DNA from: a virus
Strand: one strand, 5' to 3'
IMG/VR virus record: IMGVR_UViG_3300022187_000025
Span: 1-64,000 of that record
DNA: 64,000 nucleotides
Part shown: in pieces, positions 26,945 to 33,254 of the stretch
Position numbering within the stretch: the first letter of the stretch is position 1
Layout of the letters: the number at the start of each line of letters is the position of its first letter
Notes under the pieces: model-generated
The model's input: the letters and a program-made list of their open reading frames with translations, nothing else
The model's database searches: none
Told to the model about the DNA's origin: nothing
Position numbers and translations under genes: made by a program

Positions 26945-27118
26945 ATGGAAAAGTATAAATTCACAATTGCTATCATTATAGTATGTCTGTTCGCAGCCAT
27001 ACTGGTGCTATTTCCAGTAGGTTACATTACGCAGGACAGTATTATGCTGGCTGCAGGAGCTGTTTTGGCTCTTATTACAGTACTATCTTGTATCGCATTG
27101 ATAGCAATAACTAATTGA
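26945..27118 (+). CDS. Small membrane protein with two transmembrane segments
   Basis: 57 residues. Two hydrophobic helices at about 6-24 (FTIAIIIVCLFAAILVLF) and 34-54 (MLAAGAVLALITVLSCIALI) are joined by a short polar turn. The size and topology suit a holin or a membrane-acting host-takeover peptide, but nothing proves either. It starts in an A-rich context (AATACGAACA before the ATG) and lacks the ACTCTWAAA leader of its neighbours. Confidence 0.55.
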   Translation: MEKYKFTIAIIIVCLFAAILVLFPVGYITQDSIMLAAGAVLALITVLSCIALIAITN

Positions 27119-27216
27119 TTAACAAACAGGCTGTGAGGTAAAGTGGAGTAAACCACATTTAAAATCTATAGTTTTATACTATAAAAGTAGTAAACTCCAG
27201 CTTGTTTTTTACTTAT

Positions 27217-27226
27217 ACTCTAAAAC
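27217..27226 (+). promoter_or_regulatory. ACTCTWAAA leader element
   Basis: ACTCTAAAAC, 19 bases before the ATG at 27236, preceded by TTTTTTACTTAT. Confidence 0.45.
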
Positions 27227-27235
27227 AATAAGACT

Positions 27236-27574
27236 ATGAATATCTTATCCAACAGAAACCTAGATCTAGCCAGAACAGGGTTTGAAAATCCTCAAGGGAT
27301 TTACTCCGCAGAAGAAGTAAGTGCAGTTCTCACTTTCTTGGCAGATGAAGATAATGGGGCTGAAGCTCAGTTTCCTATTGCCTTGGACGTCCGTCACTCA
27401 GACGGAAAGACTAAGGATTGGTTCAAGTCCTACTATTTGACAAAGGATCAAATGCTGAACTTAAACTTCCCACATTTCCCTACATGGGCAACGTATGCAG
27501 TTAGTCCAGGATCAGCTACTGTAGCTGCTAAAGCACAGGCTGTAGCTGCCATTGTAAGAGAGCTAATGAGTTGA
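27236..27574 (+). CDS. Unrecognised early-region protein
   Basis: 112 residues, soluble, mixed alpha/beta, no recognised motif. Notable are an N-terminal amphipathic stretch, D-V-R-H-S-D-G-K-T-K-D-W-F-K in the middle and an Ala/Val-rich helical C-terminus (A-A-K-A-Q-A-V-A-A-I-V-R-E-L). The ACTCTAAAA leader precedes it. A branched RNA structure that doubles as a terminator starts 8 bases after its stop. Confidence 0.6.
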   Translation: MNILSNRNLDLARTGFENPQGIYSAEEVSAVLTFLADEDNGAEAQFPIALDVRHSDGKTKDWFKSYYLTKDQMLNLNFPHFPTWATYAVSPGSATVAAKAQAVAAIVRELMS

Positions 27575-27582
27575 TAATCAAG

Positions 27583-27663
27583 AGGTTAGGATTACTTGCA
27601 AAATGCAAGTGATAGGGTTAGTGTGGTTTCTACAACCACTTTCCCCAAATCCTAACCTTTTCT
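27583..27663 (+). ncRNA. Three-way-junction RNA element/terminator
   Basis: A perfect 11-bp closing stem (AGGTTAGGATT at 27583-27593 with AATCCTAACCT at 27648-27658) encloses two further perfect hairpins, ACTTGCA/TGCAAGT and GTGGTT/AACCAC. It is followed by TTTTC. It probably ends transcription of the gene at 27236-27574. The branched form is more elaborate than a terminator needs. Confidence 0.55.
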
Positions 27664-28003
27664 CCACTTCAATTTTAACCTATACAATCTAAGCCATACA
27701 TAAAGGCATTGGATTGTTAAACTATAAAAACAATCTTACAAGTATGTGTAGTGAGCATACTTCCTTAACAGGTAAATAAAACTCTATGGGTTTGAGCATA
27801 TTAAGTTATGCAACCTCGATGGAGAGTTAATACACTAACTTAATAGTCTAGTAGGGAGACTCGGCACTGCTGCATGATTGCACCCGAGTAATAGGAGACT
27901 GAAATTAGCATAGTGATATGCAATGCTCTGATGAGATTTAGCTAGTCAAATCAAAGTAGTCTTAAGACCATCAGTAATCATGCCTACTAGACTTCTTTTT
28001 TTA
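27664..28003 (+). ncRNA. Structured noncoding RNA with pseudoknot
   Basis: No gene is seen in 27575-28023. The 3' half is closed by AGTCTAGTAGG (27845-27855) with CCTACTAGACT (27983-27993), then a T-tract. Inside, ACTCGG/CCGAGT (27859-27864 with 27884-27889) forms a hairpin whose loop GCATGATT (27872-27879) pairs with AATCATGC (27976-27983), a pseudoknot. GCATA/TATGC is another hairpin. The 5' half has ACAATC/GATTGT, AAGTATG/CATACTT and AAGTTA/TAACTT stems. Function unknown; a regulatory or structural RNA is inferred from the dense complementarity. Confidence 0.5.
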
Positions 28004-28023
28004 ATCTATTAAACTAGAATAAA

Positions 28024-28167
28024 ATGACAAACGGAAATATGTGGCTTGAATTCCACGAAGAAAATGAAATTCCTGAAGAAGAGGCTGTAACCTGTCAGTG
28101 TGAAGGTGGGCCTAATCTTCCTGATGAAAACACCACATTTTGCGAAAACTGTGGATGTCCAGCATAA
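28024..28167 (+). CDS. Small zinc-ribbon-like protein
   Basis: 47 residues, acidic. Five Cys fall in two groups, C-Q-C at 25-27 and C-E-N-C-G-C near the C-terminus, consistent with one Zn knuckle. It begins 21 bases after the T-tract of the upstream structured RNA and is followed by another long structured stretch. Function unknown. Confidence 0.55.
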   Translation: MTNGNMWLEFHEENEIPEEEAVTCQCEGGPNLPDENTTFCENCGCPA

Positions 28168-28184
28168 TAAACTTTTAAACTAAA

Positions 28185-28772
28185 ACACAGCCCCTGCGAT
28201 AACATCAAAGGGGCTTACTGCTATTCCTAACAGCAGTATAATAGAGACACTCATACATATATGAGGGTTAGGATATGGTACACTAATAGCTGAAGGTGTA
28301 CCTGAATAAGGAGACTTTATCTTTTTATACTTGCTTAATTGTAGGTAATAATGACAAGTGCTCGTTAAAGATAAAGGTTGCCGATACAGACAGAAGGATG
28401 AAACTTCCCTGTTCGCTCCGAGTAACTAGGTTAGTCACCTAGGGTTTAGACATTAAGTGTCTAAACAAAAATAATATCAGCTTTTTTATCATCAACATCC
28501 TGAACGTAGTAGGGATGATTGTGAAAGCCCATTCAATTGGGATAAGTATAGAGATGTACTGAGGAGTACTCTATATGATGGCAGCTTACCAGCTCCTTTG
28601 ACCAAAGGTAAGCGTTCTACAGTAGGAAATGACTGTAGTCCTAAGAGAATATCTACCACTATTCTCTATTGTGCAGACTAACCATGTGGTAGTGGTTAGT
28701 ATCATTTATTAACAATTGTTAGAGTTACAGGCTGGCTCTTTCAATTCCTAACCCACAGTCCGTATAGGTGAA
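28185..28772 (+). ncRNA. Large ornate noncoding RNA candidate (about 590 nt)
   Basis: There is no gene between 28168 and 28772. At least twelve perfect or near-perfect stems follow one another on the plus strand. Among them: AGCCCCT/AGGGGCT (28189/28209), ACTGCT/AGCAGT (28217-28237), GGTACAC/GTGTACC (28277/28296), CTTTATCTTT/AAAGATAAAG (28315/28367, long range), GTTTAGACA/TGTCTAAAC (28444-28466), GCTTACC/GGTAAGC, CTACAGT/ACTGTAG, AGAGAAT/ATTCTCT and ACTAACCA/TGGTTAGT. Loop CCTAAC (28226) can also pair with GTTAGG (28267). Size and nearby tRNA-like genes recall GOLLD/ROOL-type RNAs, but identity is untested. Confidence 0.5.
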
Positions 28773-29258
28773 ATGCCTAGTAAAATTATGCGTACTACTA
28801 GTATAGAATCCAAGAATCTTGATGTGATCTTTAACGTGCTAAAAGAAGAAGCTTCCAAGCTTCGTTGCGAAGGCTATCACTATGGCAGTCTCGTGTACAC
28901 AACTCCATTAAAACCTTGCGTAATTCCATTTACACAGTGGGAAGACGCAGAAGAAGGTGATTTTGGCACTTACCGAGACACCAATTCACTTGTAGTATGG
29001 TTTGAAAAAGCCATACAGTGGCTGATCGGTGGATTTTCCATCAAGGTAGCCGAATTAAATGAAGATGGTGGTGGAAACTACCACTTCGCAAGTGAAGAAC
29101 TATGGATTTCCAGTACTCAGACAACAGCAGGTAACATGCTGTTGGAGATTTGGAAATTTGCATTTGACCCTAACGAAGAGGGTCAAGCGTTCCAGACACC
29201 TTCTAAAAAGGTAGCGTTGAAAACTTATTTGTTGGAGTTTGAGCCAACATTTAAGTAA
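28773..29258 (+). CDS. Unrecognised soluble protein
   Basis: 161 residues. The middle contains aromatic and acidic patches (P-F-T-Q-W-E-D-A-E-E-G-D-F-G-T-Y), and the C-terminal third is helical. No family is recognised and no signal peptide is present. It is flanked on both sides by structured RNA stretches and lacks the ACTCTWAAA leader; the start follows GGTGAA. Confidence 0.55.
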   Translation: MPSKIMRTTSIESKNLDVIFNVLKEEASKLRCEGYHYGSLVYTTPLKPCVIPFTQWEDAEEGDFGTYRDTNSLVVWFEKAIQWLIGGFSIKVAELNEDGGGNYHFASEELWISSTQTTAGNMLLEIWKFAFDPNEEGQAFQTPSKKVALKTYLLEFEPTFK

Positions 29259-29292
29259 AGACCAAACCACAGCCTACTTGTGGATTACTAAC

Positions 29293-29346
29293 ATACTATC
29301 TACAATAGTAGGTCACAGCCTAAACAGCATGTGATGTAGATAGTAT
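29293..29346 (+). ncRNA. Long hairpin 5' of the tRNA-Leu-like gene
   Basis: A perfect 12-bp stem, ATACTATCTACA (29293-29304) with TGTAGATAGTAT (29335-29346), has inner TCACA/TGTGA pairing. It ends six bases before the tRNA-like gene. It could be a processing signal or a terminator-like element; no T-tract follows. Confidence 0.45.
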
Positions 29347-29351
29347 AACTT

Positions 29352-29455
29352 AAAGAAGTGGCGGAATTGGTAGACGCACGGTAGGAAACGGGCTAAGTAC
29401 TTGAGAGGTAAGTGATAATCTTAGCCAATTGCAGGTTCAAGTCCTGCCTTCTTTA
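29352..29455 (+). tRNA. tRNA-Leu-like gene (anticodon probably GAG), atypical anticodon region
   Basis: Acceptor AAAGAAG pairs with CTTCTTT. The D-arm GCG-GAATTGGTAGA-CGC is that of class II tRNA-Leu. The T-arm is GCAGG-TTCAAGT-CCTGC, with no encoded CCA. The 53-base centre is longer than usual by about 20. TTGAGAG gives a GAG anticodon with U33, but only a 3-bp TAC/GTA stem directly around it. Farther out GGCTAAG pairs with CTTAGCC over 7 bp, so the anticodon stem would be extended with a 3' bulge. It may be a functional variant, an interrupted tRNA or a decaying one. Confidence 0.55.
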
Positions 29456-29487
29456 CTATTATTTTAATTACTAAAACTCTAAATACA

Positions 29488-29772
29488 ATGAAGGAATATA
29501 TGGAATACGTAAGAACAGAATTGCATATAAATGGTAAATGCACAGACATTTTATCGCCCTCAGACACAATCCCTGAAGTAGGTGATGAGTTTGTCTACAA
29601 TTACACCCAGCAAGGTGTGTTGTACACAGATACCGTAAAGGTAGACTATGCCCACACAACCAGTACAGTAAGCCCTGCCTCCAAGTTTCTCCCTGAGATT
29701 AGGACAAGCGTTAGACGGCTACACTGTGTAGTACTAAAACGGCACTACAAGCAAAGATTTTCAAGCTACTAA
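29488..29772 (+). CDS. Unrecognised small protein
   Basis: 94 residues. The N-terminal half has beta character (GDEFVYNYTQQGVLYTDTVKVDY), and the C-terminus is basic (R-T-S-V-R-R-L-H-C-V-V-L-K-R-H-Y-K-Q-R). An ACTCTAAA element lies 12 bases before the ATG. It is the only gene between the tRNA-like gene and the next structured stretch. Confidence 0.5.
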   Translation: MKEYMEYVRTELHINGKCTDILSPSDTIPEVGDEFVYNYTQQGVLYTDTVKVDYAHTTSTVSPASKFLPEIRTSVRRLHCVVLKRHYKQRFSSY

Positions 29773-30365
29773 TTGAACTACTACTGTAGTACAGCATAAT
29801 AAATAACAAGTGATAACAATGCTACAATACCGCAGAGTTATCTTAATATCTTGCTATTTCTATTGATTGAAAGTATATGGTAGGACGTAAGAGCCTTTAC
29901 AATATGGGTAAAGCCATACATATACAAGTAATGTGAAATAGTGCTGGTAGATCACAGTAGTAGTTTTTAACATCTGACATCGTAACTATCCTGGAGTAAC
30001 GGTGTACAATGTAAATCCTATAAGACTGAGCGTCAGTTCTTTTAGGAGGCGGCAGCAATAACAAAGTATAAGAGTTAACCAAGTATGATACTAATACTGT
30101 ATCAAGTTAGCAAGGGTTAAACTTACCTGTTAGCCAGAGACTGTTATTGCCTCAAGTAAAACCTTAATGCAAAATCCTCAACATGCAGGTGAGCAGATGT
30201 ATTCTTTTAGACTATGGTTACTTCCATAACTTAGGAAGTAGGAATACATTATGGTGGTTAATAGCCACTTGAGTAAGGTTATATCACATTTGATGATAAA
30301 CCTATTGTGCGAGCTATTCTTGGTTAAGCTAGTAGAAATACTATGCGTAGGATAGCGACATTACT
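29773..30365 (+). ncRNA. Second large structured noncoding RNA candidate (about 590 nt)
   Basis: No gene lies between 29773 and 30387. Plus-strand stems include GATAAC/GTTATC, CCTTTAC/GTAAAGG-type pairing near 29897-29925, a hairpin TCCTA..ACTGA with TCAGT..TAGGA near 30015-30045, a long-range GCAATAAC/GTTATTGC, GATAC/GTATC, ATGTATTC/GAATACAT enclosing TACTTCC/GGAAGTA, and CTCAAGT/ACTTGAG. AACCTTA/TAAGGTT would compete with the last. Its length nearly equals that of the element at 28185-28772. No function is known; it ends just before a leader element and gene. Confidence 0.45.
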
Positions 30366-30367
30366 TC

Positions 30368-30377
30368 ACTCTTAAAC
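30368..30377 (+). promoter_or_regulatory. ACTCTWAAA leader element
   Basis: ACTCTTAAAC inside ATTACTTCACTCTTAAAC, 20 bases before the ATG at 30388. The copy at 30652 has the same ATTACTTC extension. Confidence 0.45.
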
Positions 30378-30387
30378 AACAAGAAAA

Positions 30388-30639
30388 ATGGAATATCCAA
30401 CAGAAGCTTATGCTTGGCGTATTCTTCGTCAAGATAATAACGAAGAACTGATGTCTGGTATTGTAGCAGAACTAGATGACAACATTTACCCTGCTCAGGA
30501 AGAGTACTATCTGACTGAAGAATTTCCATCTTTGCCTTATGAAGTAGAGATGTGCAAGTTCAAAGTGGAAGGTCTTAAACTTGAAAGCTTTGAGTTTCAA
30601 ATGACTTGGAGCCAACTTTTACAGTTTAAGGTTAAATGA
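30388..30639 (+). CDS. Unrecognised acidic small protein
   Basis: 83 residues, acidic and Tyr/Glu-rich (P-A-Q-E-E-Y-Y-L-T-E-E-F-P-S-L-P-Y-E-V-E). Acidic small early proteins of phages often mimic DNA or bind host enzymes, but no such role is shown here. The leader element precedes it. Its stop is 12 bases before the next leader element, so each gene seems to have its own. Confidence 0.5.
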   Translation: MEYPTEAYAWRILRQDNNEELMSGIVAELDDNIYPAQEEYYLTEEFPSLPYEVEMCKFKVEGLKLESFEFQMTWSQLLQFKVK

Positions 30640-30651
30640 CAAAATTACTTC

Positions 30652-30661
30652 ACTCTAAAAC
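30652..30661 (+). promoter_or_regulatory. ACTCTWAAA leader element
   Basis: ACTCTAAAAC, 18 bases before the ATG at 30670, in the context ATTACTTCACTCTAAAAC. Confidence 0.45.
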
Positions 30662-30669
30662 TTTAAGGT

Positions 30670-30813
30670 ATGATTGAGATTAATGAATCAACGTTAGAAG
30701 AAACTCTTGAAAGAGTAAATTTCTGGCTCACTAAAAAGCCAGAGAAAAAAGCGTTGAACATCAACATTACTGAGACAGCAAGTGGCTACAAAGCCATTAT
30801 CTTGTGGAAGTAG
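30670..30813 (+). CDS. Unrecognised microprotein
   Basis: 47 residues: an N-terminal acidic helix (S-T-L-E-E-T-L-E-R-V-N-F-W-L) followed by a short beta hairpin (A-L-N-I-N-I-T-E-T-A-S-G-Y-K-A-I-I-L-W-K). The fold suggests a tiny alpha-beta domain. It has its own leader element at 30652. No family recognised. Confidence 0.5.
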   Translation: MIEINESTLEETLERVNFWLTKKPEKKALNINITETASGYKAIILWK

Positions 30814-30877
30814 TAAACTGAAAGCCAGAGTAGATTAAACCCTGCTCTGGCACATTACTTAACAGAATAAGATTTAC

Positions 30878-30887
30878 ACTCTAAAAC
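30878..30887 (+). promoter_or_regulatory. ACTCTWAAA leader element
   Basis: ACTCTAAAAC, 20 bases before the ATG at 30898. Confidence 0.45.
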
Positions 30888-30897
30888 ATTAACAATT

Positions 30898-31290
30898 ATG
30901 CGTCCATTTATCATTATCGTTTTTGTACTGATTACTATATCAGTACAAGGACAAGTTGGTTTACAACTGACCAACCAAGATGTCAAACTCTTGGTAGGAT
31001 GGGACGAGCCTGCTGAAGTAGGTGTACAAGCTGTGGCTACTTTAAGCTACAACTTGAACAATCAAGTCCATGTAGGATTTAAGACAGGTTTGTACATTCA
31101 GTATGACCATTTGATAAGCTTAGATTTGAAGTTCTTTGGTCAACATGTTAGAGGCCAGATGGCCACGTTGGAATACCACTACAACATAGTGGATAACCTT
31201 CTCATAGGTGTTCAGTTGAATACACAGAGAGTGGGTGTGTCTGCTATCTATATGCTACCTACGGGTAGTGTAGGTAGTGGTTGCTATTAA
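30898..31290 (+). CDS. Secreted outer-membrane beta-barrel-like protein
   Basis: 130 residues. Residues 1-18 (MRPFIIIVFVLITISVQG) form a signal peptide. The mature part alternates polar and hydrophobic residues in strands typical of Bacteroidetes outer-membrane barrels (V-G-V-Q-A-V-A-T-L-S-Y-N-L, V-H-V-G-F-K-T-G-L-Y-I-Q-Y, L-L-I-G-V-Q-L-N-T-Q). Such phage genes may alter the host surface, for instance to block superinfection; that is inference. A similar but unrelated protein is at 58970-59452. Confidence 0.6.
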   Translation: MRPFIIIVFVLITISVQGQVGLQLTNQDVKLLVGWDEPAEVGVQAVATLSYNLNNQVHVGFKTGLYIQYDHLISLDLKFFGQHVRGQMATLEYHYNIVDNLLIGVQLNTQRVGVSAIYMLPTGSVGSGCY

Positions 31291-31309
31291 GAATTAAGGT
31301 TGAAATTCC

Positions 31310-31437
31310 TGTAAGACACATACGAACCATCTAGCTGTACCAGAGTAAACTGGGGAATGCAAATCAATTCTGGTTCTTTTACTGATGTGTCTTACAAAAT
31401 CTCCTATATAGTACAAGCCTTTACGTGGCATAGGAGA
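31310..31437 (+). ncRNA. Two-hairpin structured leader/noncoding RNA
   Basis: TGTAAGACACAT (31310-31321) pairs perfectly with ATGTGTCTTACA (31385-31396), enclosing an ACCAGA/TCTGGT stem. TCTCCTAT (31400-31407) pairs perfectly with ATAGGAGA (31430-31437). They fill the gap before the gene at 31485. There is no T-tract, so a regulatory leader or a processed RNA is more likely than a terminator. Confidence 0.45.
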
Positions 31438-31465
31438 CTTAATACTAATATGTACTAATTAACTA

Positions 31466-31475
31466 ACTCTTAAAA
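31466..31475 (+). promoter_or_regulatory. ACTCTWAAA leader element
   Basis: ACTCTTAAAA, 19 bases before the ATG at 31485. Confidence 0.4.
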
Positions 31476-31484
31476 GCTAAAACC

Positions 31485-32198
31485 ATGCTTAAAAGACACA
31501 AAGTAGCTATGCTTGCTACTAATCAAAAAGCAAATGTTGGTGATTATATTATTATTAGATATAATAATGTAATTCATCTTGTCAGCTATTCTAAAGGACT
31601 AGCAACTAACAATCAACAACATCTCTACATTCTATCTGATGATCCAATCCAAGATGGAGATTGGTTTGTTAAGATGAGAAGTTTTAACAATAAACCTTCT
31701 TTATACAAAGAAGACAAAAAAGCGTTTATGAACTCAGAATGGCTTAATTCTGGAGATGTAAATGACTGTTTTAAAGTCATTGCCTCTACTGATACACAGC
31801 TAGGTTTACCACAACCTAGTAAAGCATTTATCCAGAAGTATGTTGAACTTTATAATAAAGGCCAGCAGATTACTGAAATAGATGTAGAATATGAGTATGT
31901 CGAGCAAGAGTGTAACAGTAGTACCAATTGGATAGATTGTGACAGCAACGGAACTGACTTTTATAAATGTACAGTTTGTGGTAATGTTGGAGCTTCTGAC
32001 ATTTGTATAGAAACTGTAAGAGAAGGGTATTTACCTAAAGTAGACAACAACAATACTATAACTATTCGTAAAGTAAAAGATAGCTATAGTAGAGAAGAAG
32101 TTGTAAACTTTGCAATTAAAGCTTTCTACGCAGGCTATAATCACCATTTAGGTGCTCAATACTTGGAGGGCAAAGAATGGGTTAACGAGAATCTTTAA
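31485..32198 (+). CDS. Unrecognised protein with central zinc ribbon
   Basis: 237 residues. Residues 1-60 are basic with a beta appearance (G-D-Y-I-I-I-R-Y-N-N-V-I-H-L-V-S-Y). Around 143-175 four Cys (V-E-Q-E-C, I-D-C, Y-K-C-T-V-C-G-N) form a Zn-ribbon-like site. The C-terminus has a helical segment S-R-E-E-V-V-N-F-A-I-K-A-F-Y-A-G-Y-N similar to a short motif common in Bacteroidetes phage proteins of unknown role. No enzymatic motif is seen. It has the ACTCTTAAA leader. Confidence 0.55.
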   Translation: MLKRHKVAMLATNQKANVGDYIIIRYNNVIHLVSYSKGLATNNQQHLYILSDDPIQDGDWFVKMRSFNNKPSLYKEDKKAFMNSEWLNSGDVNDCFKVIASTDTQLGLPQPSKAFIQKYVELYNKGQQITEIDVEYEYVEQECNSSTNWIDCDSNGTDFYKCTVCGNVGASDICIETVREGYLPKVDNNNTITIRKVKDSYSREEVVNFAIKAFYAGYNHHLGAQYLEGKEWVNENL

Positions 32199-32219
32199 AC
32201 TTTTCAAAAATATATTATT

Positions 32220-32426
32220 ATGAGTAAAATTATTGGTGCTATTGGAGCAATTATCGCAGTAGTTGTATTGTTAACTCTTTTACTACAGTATCTGTGGGCA
32301 TGGCTTATTCCAGAGCTATTTCCTATGGTAGTAGAAAAAAATTACATTACATCAGAGATTGAATTTTGGGAAGCTTTTTGGATTGCAACTTTAGTAAGTT
32401 TACTAGGATTTAATAAATCTTCTTAA
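32220..32426 (+). CDS. Small membrane protein
   Basis: 68 residues. A strong hydrophobic helix covers 4-30 (IIGAIGAIIAVVVLLTLLLQ and following) and a weaker one 47-63 (FWEAFWIATLVSLLGF). It begins 22 bases after the zinc-ribbon gene. Holin-like topology is possible, but the lysis genes are not adjacent. Confidence 0.5.
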   Translation: MSKIIGAIGAIIAVVVLLTLLLQYLWAWLIPELFPMVVEKNYITSEIEFWEAFWIATLVSLLGFNKSS

Positions 32427-32480
32427 ACTTTTAACGGACTATCAATTTATTAATCATTTGGCAAATTGGGAATATTCGTC

Positions 32481-32516
32481 AGGCAGTGTTTGTCCGTGCT
32501 GCTTTTTCTAATCTTT
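32481..32516 (+). terminator. Weak hairpin with T-run
   Basis: GGCAG and CTGC-type pairing around TTTGTCC, followed by TTTTTC, in the 104-base gap before the gene at 32531. Confidence 0.35.
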
Positions 32517-32530
32517 TTAAAAATTAACAA

Positions 32531-32797
32531 ATGAAGAAAATACTAGACTTAAGTCATATTGACCCACGCAAACCATATCAAAGAGCAATTGATGATATGG
32601 CAGTTACAGACATTCTTGATGAGTATATCTTAATTCAGGATAAAAACTCTCAGATGTCTAGAATGCAGCGTGACTATATCATAACTGTATTTAAAAAGAT
32701 ACAGTATGATTACAATAATCCAGAACAGCAAACAGAGAAGGGTAAAGCCTTCTTTGAAGAACTGGATAAAAAATACATCAATTTGTTAACACAATAA
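32531..32797 (+). CDS. Unrecognised small helical protein
   Basis: 88 residues, predicted all-helical with a charged profile; D-I-L-D-E-Y-I-L-I-Q-D-K-N-S-Q-M-S-R-M-Q-R-D-Y is the longest amphipathic stretch. It is first of four closely spaced small genes (to 33667), probably one transcript ended by the hairpin at 33691-33728. Confidence 0.5.
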   Translation: MKKILDLSHIDPRKPYQRAIDDMAVTDILDEYILIQDKNSQMSRMQRDYIITVFKKIQYDYNNPEQQTEKGKAFFEELDKKYINLLTQ

Positions 32798-32808
32798 AAT
32801 AATTAACT

Positions 32809-33036
32809 ATGAAGCTTACAAGTGGAGTTAAGCATAAAATTCGTCAAGAGCAAGCTCTGGCTCGACGTAAACAAAATATTGAGCAGTACACAGATTTTAT
32901 TGGTAACTTTGGAAAACAGACTACAAAGTTCTGTACATTTCTAAATGAACACTTGACTATCAAGCAAGCTAAGCACAAGCTCAATCTTGCTGAACGTGAA
33001 GTAGCTATCTTAAAACAAAAACTGGGAGCATGGTAA
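32809..33036 (+). CDS. Unrecognised basic helical protein
   Basis: 75 residues, basic, coiled-coil-like at both ends (H-K-I-R-Q-E-Q-A-L-A-R-R-K-Q-N-I-E-Q and L-N-L-A-E-R-E-V-A-I-L-K-Q-K-L). A nucleic-acid-binding or oligomerisation role is a guess. Its last codons overlap the next start. Confidence 0.5.
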   Translation: MKLTSGVKHKIRQEQALARRKQNIEQYTDFIGNFGKQTTKFCTFLNEHLTIKQAKHKLNLAEREVAILKQKLGAW

Positions 33037-33254
33037 ACATACCAGATAATGAGGGACTATTTATGAATGTAGTCCTACCTGGTAAGTGGAGGCTTGAAAA
33101 AATAGCTAACAGTCAAGGGCATCCTTTTAGACTGTATGCTAATAGTGTTTTGACTGAGCTTTACCAGATGCAGAATCTTTATGTTAATCAGCCAGAGGAT
33201 GAGTTTAAGCTCAGACTAGAGGCTGGATTGTTAATTGCTAAATTAGAGAACTAA
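33030..33254 (+). CDS. Unrecognised small protein
   Basis: 74 residues. The ATG at 33030 overlaps the preceding stop, and its own stop overlaps the next ATG (TAATGG). The C-terminal half is an acidic amphipathic helix (E-D-E-F-K-L-R-L-E-A-G-L-L-I-A-K-L-E-N). No family recognised. Confidence 0.5.
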   Translation: MVNIPDNEGLFMNVVLPGKWRLEKIANSQGHPFRLYANSVLTELYQMQNLYVNQPEDEFKLRLEAGLLIAKLEN

